A DNA stretch of 64,000 nucleotides. Origin: Allobosea sp039673065. Lineage in GTDB: Bacteria > Pseudomonadota > Alphaproteobacteria > Rhizobiales > Beijerinckiaceae. The stretch spans positions 1-64,000 of the forward strand of contig NZ_JBDJKW010000014.1 of the NCBI RefSeq assembly GCF_039673065.1, read 5' to 3'. Under the pieces are notes generated by a model. It made no database searches, had not been told where the DNA came from, and saw nothing but the letters and a program-made list of their open reading frames with translations. Below, piece by piece: positions 13,390 through 21,814 of the stretch (the first letter of the stretch is position 1; each line of letters starts with the position of its first letter). A program made the translations under genes and the position numbers.

Positions 13390-14379
13390 TCAGCGCGGGA
13401 AGGAGACGCTGTCGGCGATCGTCTTGATCGCGGGCTCCAGCGCGGCGAAGCCGGCCTCCGGGGCGTTGACGATCATGCGGACGAAGCGGCCCTCGGGCCC
13501 GAGCCCGATATACTGGACGAAGCGCTTGCGGGCCTCGCCGCTGCCAATCGTGCCGGCGAGCATGGCGCCGTCGCCACCGGCGAAGCGCACGGTCTCGCGC
13601 TTGGCGATCTCGGCGGTCTCGAAGCCCTTGGTCACCTTCAGCAGCGTCTCGCCGGCGGCGGCGAGTTTGTCGGCCGGCACGGCGCCGGCAGTCTGGACGC
13701 TGGCGATCAGCAGCGGCTGCTTGCCCTCGGGGTCGGTGTTCTGCGGGCCGACCGTCATGATGACGCCGAGGCCGCCGAAGGTGTCGACGAAGCGGAAGGG
13801 CTCGGCCGTCTTGATGCGGAAGGGCAGGGAGGCGAGCTTCTCGTCGATGCTCGGCTCGGCGCCGAGCGAGATGGTCATTAGCATATCGACCACCTCGTCG
13901 GCGTCGATATCGGCGCTCTCCTGCGCCTGCACGGTGACCATCACGGTCTTGGCGCCCTTCAGCAGCACGATCCACTTGTCGAAGGTGACGTCGCCGGCCT
14001 TCTGCACGCCGGTGACCAGGCGGCCGGTGCCGCCGGCCGTGGCGATGTCGTCGACTGACGAGACGGTGATGTTCTGGCTGGCGAAGCCGGCCTTGGCGGT
14101 GTCGAGCGAGCCGAACAGCGCGGCGAGCTGGTCATGCGCCTCGGGCGGCATCTCGACCACGAGCAGCGTGGCCTTCTCCGCGGGGTTCTCCAGCCCGGCG
14201 AACTGGGTCGAGGGCTTGAAGCCCTCCATCGGCTCCAGCGAGACGGTGGTGCCGGCGATCGGCTGGCGCTGCTGCGCCTGCGCGCCCAGCGGCGCCGTCA
14301 CGACCAGGGTGAGCGTGGCGGCGAGCGCCAGGATCGTGCGGCCGAGCCGCCCCGACGGGCGCGAAAGGGAAAGGGTCAT
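13390..14379 (-). CDS. exported protein of unknown function
   Basis: 329 residues with a clear Sec signal peptide (about 1-36: basic start, hydrophobic core, cleavage after AQA). The mature part looks like two similar alpha/beta halves, each with a PMEGFKPS or EPFRFVDTF-like phrase followed by strands and a helix, reminiscent of the DUF1795/PsbP-like fold, but I do not recognise the family with confidence. No cysteines, membrane segments or catalytic motifs are evident. It is probably a soluble periplasmic protein. It sits 85 bases before the carbamoyltransferase gene on the same strand, so they may be co-transcribed; no function follows from that. Confidence 0.75.
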   Translation of the reverse strand: MTLSLSRPSGRLGRTILALAATLTLVVTAPLGAQAQQRQPIAGTTVSLEPMEGFKPSTQFAGLENPAEKATLLVVEMPPEAHDQLAALFGSLDTAKAGFASQNITVSSVDDIATAGGTGRLVTGVQKAGDVTFDKWIVLLKGAKTVMVTVQAQESADIDADEVVDMLMTISLGAEPSIDEKLASLPFRIKTAEPFRFVDTFGGLGVIMTVGPQNTDPEGKQPLLIASVQTAGAVPADKLAAAGETLLKVTKGFETAEIAKRETVRFAGGDGAMLAGTIGSGEARKRFVQYIGLGPEGRFVRMIVNAPEAGFAALEPAIKTIADSVSFPR

Positions 14380-14531
14380 GGGTTGGCTCCGTTGAAACTG
14401 GTCGGGTCGCGCCCGCGCGACACCGGGGCAACGCCCGGCGCCGCGTCCGGTTCACGCGAGCGATGCCGCAGCGCGACGACGGGCGAGCGTTGTGGCGGGC
14501 GATTATGGAGGCGGCGTGACCGCCCGCGCGT

Positions 14532-15161
14532 TCAGGGGCGTGCCATCGCGGCGCGGATCAGCGCCTTGGCGTCGTCGCTGGCCCAGTCGGCCGGGCCCTG
14601 GAGCAGAGCGAGCTCGCAGCCGGCGGGGTCGACCAGCACGCTGATCGGCATCCCCTCGACCTTGCGGGCGGCGCGCATGTCCTGGAACACCTTCGCCTCG
14701 GGATCGGCATAGTAGCGCAGGCGCGAAATGCCCTTCTCGGCCAGCCATTTGCGCGGCTTGTCGAGATGGCGGGTGTCGATGTTGATCGCCACGACCTCGA
14801 ACTCGGCACCGCCGAGCGCGCCCTGGAGCGCGTCGAGCGAGGGCATCTCGTGCAGGCAGGGCGCGCACCAGGTCGCCCAGAGGTTGACCAGCACGGTGCG
14901 TCCCTTCAGGGCGGAGAGCGAGGTGCGGCTGCCATCAGGCGCGGTGAAGGCGAGGTCGGGCACCGGAACCGGCGTCTGCGCCACCTGCACGGCCGCGACC
15001 TCGCCGCGCGCCAGCGGGCGCAGGGAGGCGAGCTTAGGGCCGGCGGCGCTGCAGGCGGAATTGCCGGGGGTGCCCCGGCCGGAGTAGAACGCCGCGGCAG
15101 CGCCGACCGCGACCAGCGCCAGGGCTCCGAGAGCCGCCACGAATTTCCAACGAGACGTCAT
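14532..15161 (-). CDS. TlpA-like membrane-anchored thiol-disulfide oxidoreductase
   Basis: 209 residues: an N-terminal membrane anchor (about 6-26), a linker, then a thioredoxin-fold AlkC/TlpA/ResA-type domain with active site WCAPC inside LWATWCAPCLHEMPSL. The domain keeps the cis-proline region (VEGMPISVLVDP). TlpA-like proteins face the periplasm and reduce disulfides, for example in copper-chaperone or cytochrome oxidase assembly. The ATG at 15159-15161 gives a proper anchor; the frame stays open upstream into argH but that extension is antisense to argH and not real. It is divergent from argH with only 31 bases between the starts, so their promoters must overlap or lie inside the neighbour. 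This tlpA/argH divergence is common in rhizobia. Confidence 0.93.
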   Translation of the reverse strand: MTSRWKFVAALGALALVAVGAAAAFYSGRGTPGNSACSAAGPKLASLRPLARGEVAAVQVAQTPVPVPDLAFTAPDGSRTSLSALKGRTVLVNLWATWCAPCLHEMPSLDALQGALGGAEFEVVAINIDTRHLDKPRKWLAEKGISRLRYYADPEAKVFQDMRAARKVEGMPISVLVDPAGCELALLQGPADWASDDAKALIRAAMARP

Positions 15162-15192
15162 CGCGCGTCCTTGAAGAGCAGGAAAGACCGCC

Positions 15193-16623
15193 GTGAGCAA
15201 CCGCATGTGGGGTGGGCGTTTCGCCACAGGTCCCGACGCCATCATGGAGGAGATCAACGCCTCCATCGATTTCGACCAGCGCCTGTGGCGCCAGGACATC
15301 CGGGGCTCGCTCGCCCATGCGGCGATGCTGGCGCGCACCGGGATCCTGACCCAGGACGACGTGGACGCGATCTCGGCCGGACTCAAGCAGATCGAGGCCG
15401 AGATCGAGGGCGGCCGCTTCACGTTCTCGCGCGCGCTTGAGGACATCCACATGAACGTCGAGGGTACGCTGCGCGAGCGCATCGGCCTCGCCGCCGGCCG
15501 CCTGCACACGGCGCGCTCGCGCAACGACCAGGTCGCGACCGACATGCGGCTGTGGGTGCGCGATGCGCTCGACGAACTCGACGCGCAGATCGCCGAGCTG
15601 CAGCAGGCGCTGGCCGAGAAGGCCGAGGCGCATGCGGGCGCGGTGATGCCGGGCTTCACCCATCTCCAGTCGGCGCAGCCGGTGACCTTCGGCCACCATC
15701 TGCTCGCCTATGTCGAGATGCTGGCGCGTGACCGCGGCCGCTTCCGCGACGCCCGCGAGCGCATGAACGAGTGCCCTCTGGGGGCCGCCGCCCTCGCCGG
15801 CACCTCCTTCCCGATCGACCGGCACATGACGGCGCAGGCGCTCGGCTTCGCCCGGCCGACCGAGAACTCGCTCGATTCGGTCTCCGACCGCGACTTCGTG
15901 CTCGAGACGCTGGCGGCGGCCTCGATCTGCGCCATGCATCTCTCGCGCTTCGCCGAGGAGATCGTGCTGTGGGCGACGCCGCAATTCGGCTTCGTGCGGC
16001 TCTCCGACCGGTTCTCGACCGGCTCCTCGATCATGCCGCAGAAGCGAAATCCCGACGCGGCCGAGCTGGTGCGGGGCAAGGCGGGCCGGGTCTTCGGCGC
16101 GCTGCAGGGCCTTCTGACCATGATGAAGGGCCTTCCGCTGACCTATTCCAAGGACATGCAGGAGGACAAGGAAGGCACCTTCGACGCGGTGCAGACCCTG
16201 TCTTTGTGCCTGGCCGCCACCGCCGGCATGGTTCGCGACATGCAGCCCGACCTGAAGGCGATGAAGAAGGCGGCCGGCCTCGGCTACGCCACCGCGACCG
16301 ACCTTGCCGACTGGCTGGTGCGGGTGCTGAAAATGCCGTTCCGCGACGCGCACCACGTCACCGGCCGCCTGGTCGGCCTCGCCTCGGAGCGCGGCATCGG
16401 GCTGGAGAAGCTGACGCTGGCCGAGATGCAGGCGGTCGAGCCCAGCATCACGCAGGAGGTGTTCGGCGTGCTCGGCGTCGACCGTTCGGTGAAGAGCCGC
16501 ACCAGCCATGGCGGCACCGCCCCGGCCAATGTCCGCCGGCAGGCGAAGCGCTGGCTGAGCCGCCTCGCCAAGGAGGCCGCAAAGCAGGCGGCCAAGGACG
16601 CTGCCCGCCCGGCAAAGGCCTGA
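15193..16623 (+). CDS. argH: argininosuccinate lyase
   Basis: 476 residues, slightly longer than the usual 460 because of a Lys/Ala-rich tail. It cleaves argininosuccinate to arginine and fumarate, the last step of arginine synthesis. The superfamily signature GSSIMPQKRNPD occupies residues 277-288 and holds the catalytic serine; the N-terminus MWGGRF and TARSRNDQVATDMRLW are also typical. It starts with GTG. The gene order argH, small lipoprotein, lysA is standard in Hyphomicrobiales and matches here; the lipoprotein gene follows after about 125 bases. Confidence 0.97.
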   Translation: MSNRMWGGRFATGPDAIMEEINASIDFDQRLWRQDIRGSLAHAAMLARTGILTQDDVDAISAGLKQIEAEIEGGRFTFSRALEDIHMNVEGTLRERIGLAAGRLHTARSRNDQVATDMRLWVRDALDELDAQIAELQQALAEKAEAHAGAVMPGFTHLQSAQPVTFGHHLLAYVEMLARDRGRFRDARERMNECPLGAAALAGTSFPIDRHMTAQALGFARPTENSLDSVSDRDFVLETLAAASICAMHLSRFAEEIVLWATPQFGFVRLSDRFSTGSSIMPQKRNPDAAELVRGKAGRVFGALQGLLTMMKGLPLTYSKDMQEDKEGTFDAVQTLSLCLAATAGMVRDMQPDLKAMKKAAGLGYATATDLADWLVRVLKMPFRDAHHVTGRLVGLASERGIGLEKLTLAEMQAVEPSITQEVFGVLGVDRSVKSRTSHGGTAPANVRRQAKRWLSRLAKEAAKQAAKDAARPAKA

Positions 16624-16750
16624 GCGGCTGCGTCCGCGCGCGATCCGGGATGCGGCCTCGCGCCGCGTCCCGATTGAGCGCCCGTTGAGGCTCGCAAGCG
16701 CCGGCACCATTCGCTATGGTGCCGCATCGTTTCGCCCGAGGATTCCGTTC

Positions 16751-17014
16751 GTGCCGCATACCCGCCTGACATTCGGCCGCGCCCTGCTGATGGCGGGCCT
16801 GCTCGGCCTCGCGCTCTCCGCCTGCGGGCGACGGGGACCGCTGGAGCCGCCGCCGGATTCCAAGACCGCGATCGACCTGCCGGACAAGCAGACCGGCGCG
16901 ACCGAGAACGTCGCGCCCGATCCGACCAGCGCGACCCCGCTGGGCCGGCCGGCGAAACGCAACCGGCCGATCGAGATTCCCGACAAGCCCTTCCTGCTCG
17001 ACCCGCTGCTCTAA
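16751..17014 (+). CDS. small LptM/YifL-like lipoprotein
   Basis: 87 residues with a lipoprotein signal: a basic start, hydrophobic helix and lipobox LSAC at about residues 24-27, then CGRRGPLEPPP, the C-G-x-[KR]-G-P-L pattern of LptM/YifL (formerly DUF2291-like small lipoproteins found before lysA). In Escherichia coli LptM stabilises the LPS translocon LptDE; the same role here is inferred. The rest is Pro/Asp-rich and probably disordered. I chose the GTG at 16751, preceded by CGAGGA; an upstream in-frame TTG would bury the signal peptide. It lies nine bases before lysA and is certainly in the same transcript. Confidence 0.85.
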   Translation: MPHTRLTFGRALLMAGLLGLALSACGRRGPLEPPPDSKTAIDLPDKQTGATENVAPDPTSATPLGRPAKRNRPIEIPDKPFLLDPLL

Positions 17015-17023
17015 GAGCGTCCG

Positions 17024-18313
17024 ATGCATCATTTCGCCTATCGCGACGGCGCGCTGTTCGCCGAGGACGTCGATCTGCGCCGCATCGCGGACGAGGTCGG
17101 CACGCCCGTCTACGTCTATTCCTCCGCGACGATCGAGCGGCATTACCGCGTCTTCGCCGCGGCGATGGCAGGTATCCGCCCGGGCCAGCCGGCCCATGTC
17201 TTCTATGCGATGAAGGCCAACAGCAATCTCGGCGTGCTGCGGACGCTGGCCTCGCTCGGGGCGGGGGCCGACACGGTTTCCGAGGGCGAGATCCGCAAGG
17301 CGCTGGCGGCCGGCATCCCGGCCGAGCGCATCGTCTTCTCCGGCGTCGGCAAGAGCGAGGCGGAGCTCGCCTTCGCGGTCGAGGCCGGGATCTACCAGGT
17401 CAATATCGAGACCGAGGGCGAGCTCGACCTGCTGTCGAAGGTGGCGCAGGCGCGCGGCCGGCACCAGGCGGCGGTGTTCCGCGTCAATCCCGACATCGGC
17501 GCCGGCGGCCACGCCAAGATCACCACGGGCTCGTCGGAGAACAAGTTTGGCGTCTCCTTCGAGGAGGTGCACCGGCTCTACGCCCGCGCCGCGAACCTGC
17601 CGGGCGTGCGCATCGCCGGGCTGGCGCTGCATATCGGCAGCCAGATCCGCGAGGTCGAGGCCTTCGAGCAGGCCTATGCCAAGATGCGCGCGCTGGTGCT
17701 GGCGCTGCGTGCCGAGGGCCATGGCGTCGAGCGGCTCGATCTCGGCGGCGGGCTCGGCATCCCCTACGACATCCCGAAGGATTTCGACCACGGCCCCGGG
17801 CTGATCGAGGCCTATGCCGCGATGGTGGCGCGCGTCACCGAGGGGCTGGACCTCGCGCTCGGCTTCGAGCCGGGCCGGCTGATCGTCGGCAATGCCGGCA
17901 TCCTGCTGGCGCGGGTGCTGCATCTCAATCCGCGCCCGACCAAGCAGTTCCTGGTGGTCGATGCCGGCATGAACGACCTGATGCGGCCGGCGATGTACGA
18001 GGCCTATCACGAGATCTGGCCGGTGGCCGAGCCGGTGCCGGGGGATGCGGGCGTCGCCTATGACGTGGTCGGGCCGATCTGCGAGACCGGCGACACCTTC
18101 GCCACGGCGCGCACCCTGCCGGCGCTGGCGCCTGGCGACCTCATCGCCTTCATGACGGCCGGCGCCTATGGAGCGAGCATGTCCTCGACCTACAACCAGC
18201 GCCAGCTGGTGCCGGAGGTCCTGGTCAAGGGCGACCGCTATGCGGTGACGCGTCCGCGCCAGAGCTATGAGGAGCTGATCGGCACCGACCGCCTGCCGCC
18301 CTGGCTGGCCTGA
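17024..18313 (+). CDS. lysA: diaminopimelate decarboxylase
   Basis: 429 residues. It converts meso-diaminopimelate to lysine with PLP. The Schiff-base lysine is K64 in YAMKANSN; the fold-III PLP enzyme shows LGGGLGIPY and the EPGRLIVGNAG phosphate-binding stretch, and the second active-site motif GPICETGDTFA supplies the cysteine acting from the other subunit. Length and motifs are all normal. It follows the small lipoprotein gene by nine bases. A nine-pair GC hairpin (18325-18355) lies just after the stop but has no T-run. Confidence 0.97.
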   Translation: MHHFAYRDGALFAEDVDLRRIADEVGTPVYVYSSATIERHYRVFAAAMAGIRPGQPAHVFYAMKANSNLGVLRTLASLGAGADTVSEGEIRKALAAGIPAERIVFSGVGKSEAELAFAVEAGIYQVNIETEGELDLLSKVAQARGRHQAAVFRVNPDIGAGGHAKITTGSSENKFGVSFEEVHRLYARAANLPGVRIAGLALHIGSQIREVEAFEQAYAKMRALVLALRAEGHGVERLDLGGGLGIPYDIPKDFDHGPGLIEAYAAMVARVTEGLDLALGFEPGRLIVGNAGILLARVLHLNPRPTKQFLVVDAGMNDLMRPAMYEAYHEIWPVAEPVPGDAGVAYDVVGPICETGDTFATARTLPALAPGDLIAFMTAGAYGASMSSTYNQRQLVPEVLVKGDRYAVTRPRQSYEELIGTDRLPPWLA

Positions 18314-18457
18314 CGGGCGGCCCCGGCCGCGCCGATCACGATTCCCGGCGCGGCCTGCCGCTGCGCGCCTGTCGCCGCTGGTCATGCCACATTCCCGTGC
18401 TAGCCTGCGGGCTATGGTGGACGAAACCGTCGCGAGGAGGCGGGCCGGAGCATCGGA

Positions 18458-21154
18458 ATGGATGAGACACCGCGCCGCGCGGCGCCCGACACGCTTTCCG
18501 TGACGCGCCGCAGGCTGGAGCGCCTCGCCACCGCCTCGCGCTTCGCGCTGGCCTGGGAGCGGCTGTGGCCGCGTTTGTGGACGCCGCTCGCCGTCCTGCT
18601 CACCTTCCTCGCCGTCTCCTGGTTCGGTCTCTGGCAGCATCTGCCGTGGTGGGGCCGCGCCGTCGGCGTCGGGCTGTTCGCGCTCGCCATCCTCGCCTCC
18701 CTCGTTCCGGTCCTGCGCAGCGGCGCGCCGTCGCGGCGCGAGGCGCTGGCCCGGCTCGACCGCTCCTCGCTCGGCGCGCACCGGCCGGCGACGGCGCTCG
18801 ACGATTCGCTGGCGGTCGGCCAGCGCGACCCGGTCTCGCAGGCGCTCTGGGCGCTGCACGTCAAGCGCCAGAGCGAGGCGGTCTCGCGCCTGCGCGTCGA
18901 TGCCCCCCATCCGCGCATGGCGCTGCACGACCGCCGCGCGCTGCGCCTGCTGCCGGTGCTGGCCGCGGTCGCCGCCTTCTTCGTCGCCGGCCATGCGGCG
19001 GTGCCGCGCCTGCTCTCGGCCTTCGACTGGCGCGGCCCGGCCGCCGCCGGCGCGCCGGTGCGCATCGACGCCTGGATCGATCCGCCGGCCCATACCCGCC
19101 TGCCGCCGATCCTGATCGACTTCGCCCGCCTGCCGGGCACGCAGTTTTCCGTGCCGAAGAATTCCACCGTGGTGGTGCGCATCGCCGGCGAGAGCGGCAT
19201 GGACGTCGCCACCACCGGCGGGCTCGACCCGATCGCCGCCGAGGATGCCGCCAGGGACGCGACCAAGGACGCGACCAAGGATTCCGCCAAGGCGCCGGCC
19301 GCGGGCGGCAAGCCCGCCCCGGCCCCGGCGGCCCGCACGGCTGCCGCAGCGTCCGCCGGCGTGCTCGACAAGCGCTTCACCGTCAGCGGCGACGCGACAT
19401 TGAGGATCACCGGCCGCGGCGCGCCCGAGCAGGTGCTGCAGCTCACGGCGGTGAGCGACCAGCCGCCGGAGATCGCCTTCGTCGGCGAGCCGGAGAGCGT
19501 CAGCGGCCTGCAGGGCGGGCTGGCCGTGACCTATCGCGCCAAGGACGATTACGGCATCGCCGGGATCGAGGCGGTGATGTCGCGCGAGGAGGGCGCCGCC
19601 GGGCGCTCGCTGGTCGAGCCGCCGACGCAGTCGCTGCCCGTGCCGGCCTCCGGCGAGGAGGAGATGCGCCGGGTGCTCGACGTCACCAGCCATCCCTGGG
19701 CCGGGGCGCGCGTCGGGCTGACGCTGGTCGCCCGCGACGAGGTCGGCCAGGAGGGCCGCAGCCAGACCCTGACGGTGACGCTGCCGCAGCGCGTGTTCTC
19801 CAAGCCGCTGGCCAAGGCGCTGGTCGAGCAGCGCCGCATCCTCGCCATGGACGCCGATGCACGCCGCACGGTGCAGCTCGCCATGGACGCGCTGATGATC
19901 GAGCCGCAGCTCTTCATGAAGGAGACCGGCGTCTATCTCGGCATGCGCATGGTCTCGGAGCGGCTGCGCCGCGCCGCCAGCGACGACCAGCTGCGCGAGG
20001 TGGTCGAGCTGATGTGGGCGCTGGCGATCGAGCTGGAGGACGGCGCGCTCTCCGACGCCGAGAAGGCGCTGCGTGCCGCGCAGGAGAACCTGCGTCAGGC
20101 GCTGGAGCGCGGCGCCTCCGACGAGGAGATCCGCAAGCTCACCGAGGAGATGCGCCGGGCGATGGACCGCTATATGCGCGACCTCGCCCAGCAGATGCAG
20201 AAGCGCATGCAGGAGGGCGGGCAGGAGCAGGCCCAGACGCCGGAGAACTTCCGCTCGGTGACGCCGCGCGACCTGCAGAACATGCTCGACCGCATCGAGG
20301 AGCTGTCGCGCCGCGGCGAGACGGCCGAGGCGCAGCGCCTGATGGAGGAGCTGAACAACCTGCTCAACAATCTCCAGATGGCCCGTCCCGGCCAGCAGGA
20401 TCCGCGCCAGCGCGAGATGAACCAGACGCTCGGCGATCTCGACCGCATGGCCCGCGAGCAGCAGGACCTGCGCGACGAGACCTTCCGCCAGGAGCAGCGC
20501 CGGCAGGACGGCATGCAGCAGCAGCGCGGGCGCCCGCAGGCCCGTCCGGGCCAGCGCCAGCAAGGCCAGCAGAGTCAGCAGCAGGGCCAGAGGGGCCGTC
20601 CGCAGCCCGGCGAGCAGGGCGAAGCCGGCGAGGGACAGTCGGGCGAGGGGCTCTCCCAGCGCCAGCAGGCGCTGCGCGAGCGGCTGGAGGAGTTGCAGCG
20701 GCGCATGCGCGGCATGGGCGCCGATCCGGGCGAGCTCGCCGAGGCCGAGGAGGCGATGCGCGAGGCCGAGCGCCAGCTCGGGCAGGGCCAGGGCGGCGAG
20801 GCGCTCGACGCGCAGGGCCGGGCGCTCGAGGCGCTGCGGCGCGGCGGCGACAACCTCGCCCAGCAGATGCAGGGCCAGCCCGGTGAGGGCGAGGGCCAGG
20901 GCAACGCCTATGGCGAGCCGGACGGCCGGCCCCCTGGGCGCCCCTCGGCGCAGCAGCGCGGCAGCGACGATCCGCTCGGCCGGCCGCAGCGCCAGCGCGA
21001 CTGGGCCGATGGCCGCGTGCGCGTGCCGGGCGCCGACGAGAGCGCGACGCAGCGCGCCCGCCGCATCCTGGAGGAGCTGCGCCGCCGGCTCGGCGATCCG
21101 GCCCGGCCGTCGCAGGAGCTCGACTATCTGGAGCGGCTGCTGCGCCGCAACTGA
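18458..21154 (+). CDS. TIGR02302 family (DUF4175) membrane protein
   Basis: 898 residues. Two hydrophobic segments near the N-terminus (about 45-90) and a third around 165-180 anchor it; a long periplasmic or cytoplasmic part follows, then a helical, coiled-coil-rich region (about 450-650), a strongly Gln/Gly/Arg-rich disordered stretch (about 680-750) and a short C-terminal helix rich in Arg. This architecture is that of the TIGR02302 family, confined largely to alphaproteobacteria and of unknown function. It is placed after lysA as in many relatives. The GH19-like lysozyme gene follows by 63 bases, hinting at a wall-related role, but this is inference. Repetitive Gln-rich coding explains the many false open frames on the other strand. 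Confidence 0.88.
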   Translation: MDETPRRAAPDTLSVTRRRLERLATASRFALAWERLWPRLWTPLAVLLTFLAVSWFGLWQHLPWWGRAVGVGLFALAILASLVPVLRSGAPSRREALARLDRSSLGAHRPATALDDSLAVGQRDPVSQALWALHVKRQSEAVSRLRVDAPHPRMALHDRRALRLLPVLAAVAAFFVAGHAAVPRLLSAFDWRGPAAAGAPVRIDAWIDPPAHTRLPPILIDFARLPGTQFSVPKNSTVVVRIAGESGMDVATTGGLDPIAAEDAARDATKDATKDSAKAPAAGGKPAPAPAARTAAAASAGVLDKRFTVSGDATLRITGRGAPEQVLQLTAVSDQPPEIAFVGEPESVSGLQGGLAVTYRAKDDYGIAGIEAVMSREEGAAGRSLVEPPTQSLPVPASGEEEMRRVLDVTSHPWAGARVGLTLVARDEVGQEGRSQTLTVTLPQRVFSKPLAKALVEQRRILAMDADARRTVQLAMDALMIEPQLFMKETGVYLGMRMVSERLRRAASDDQLREVVELMWALAIELEDGALSDAEKALRAAQENLRQALERGASDEEIRKLTEEMRRAMDRYMRDLAQQMQKRMQEGGQEQAQTPENFRSVTPRDLQNMLDRIEELSRRGETAEAQRLMEELNNLLNNLQMARPGQQDPRQREMNQTLGDLDRMAREQQDLRDETFRQEQRRQDGMQQQRGRPQARPGQRQQGQQSQQQGQRGRPQPGEQGEAGEGQSGEGLSQRQQALRERLEELQRRMRGMGADPGELAEAEEAMREAERQLGQGQGGEALDAQGRALEALRRGGDNLAQQMQGQPGEGEGQGNAYGEPDGRPPGRPSAQQRGSDDPLGRPQRQRDWADGRVRVPGADESATQRARRILEELRRRLGDPARPSQELDYLERLLRRN

Positions 21155-21217
21155 CGCCGCTTATCCCCGCCATCGCCGCCGCCGGCATAATGCCCGGCGT
21201 CGGTGGAGGGCGAAGCG

Positions 21218-21811
21218 ATGACGATGCGGGCAGCTGTCGGAAGCGATGCGGCGGCACAGGCCGCGCATGGTCATGATGCCGTGGTCAGCGCCGGACGCCT
21301 GCTGGCGCTGGCGCCGGGCGGACGGCCGTCGATCCTGGCCGGGCTCGCGGAGCCCTTCGACCGTCTCGCGGCACCCGCCGGGCTGCTGGCGCCGCTGCGG
21401 CTGCCGCATTTCCTGGCGCAGGCGGCGCATGAGACCGACGGGTTCCGCACGCTGGTCGAATATGGCGGGCCGGGCTGGTTCGCCCGCTATGACGGCCGCG
21501 CCGATCTCGGCAACGATCGGCCGGGCGACGGGGCGCGCTATCGCGGGCGCGGCGTCTTCCAGCTCACCGGCCGCGCCAATTATCGCCGCTATGGCCGGCT
21601 GCTCGGCGTCGATCTCGAGGGCGAGCCGGCGCAGGCGGCGGAGCCGGAGCTCTCCTTGCGCATCGCGCTGGCCTATTGGCGCGAGCGCGGGATCGACGCT
21701 GCGGCCGACCGCGACGATATCGTCGCGGTGACGCGGCTGATCAATGGCGGGCTGAACGGGCTCGCCGCCCGCCGCGCCCTGCTGGAGCGCGCGCGGGCGA
21801 TCTGGCCCTGA
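21218..21811 (+). CDS. GH19 chitinase-like lysozyme domain protein
   Basis: 197 residues forming one glycoside hydrolase family 19-type domain. The catalytic Glu lies in AQAAHETDGFRTLVEYGG and the family phrase YRGRGVFQLTGRANYRRYG follows. Bacterial single-domain forms usually cut peptidoglycan and often occur in phages as endolysins. There is no signal peptide, so export would need a holin or another route, and I see no phage genes around. I chose the ATG at 21218, which has GGAGGG seven bases upstream; an in-frame GTG at 21203 is an alternative. It ends four bases before the convergent PLP-enzyme gene. Confidence 0.88.
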   Translation: MTMRAAVGSDAAAQAAHGHDAVVSAGRLLALAPGGRPSILAGLAEPFDRLAAPAGLLAPLRLPHFLAQAAHETDGFRTLVEYGGPGWFARYDGRADLGNDRPGDGARYRGRGVFQLTGRANYRRYGRLLGVDLEGEPAQAAEPELSLRIALAYWRERGIDAAADRDDIVAVTRLINGGLNGLAARRALLERARAIWP

Positions 21812-21814
21812 ACC

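Noticed and set aside
14532..15659. Longer form of the TlpA-like protein
   Set aside because: The extra 166 codons lie antisense in argH and would bury the membrane anchor; the ATG at 15159-15161 fits the family.
18325..18355. Terminator after lysA
   Set aside because: Good nine-pair stem but a 13-base loop and no T-run; not strong enough to list as a terminator.
16448..20563. 1371-codon open frame on the minus strand
   Set aside because: Antisense to argH, lysA and the TIGR02302 gene, which have clear family motifs; such frames are a by-product of GC-rich third positions. Its composition (His/Arg/Leu/Gly repeats) is typical of a shadow.
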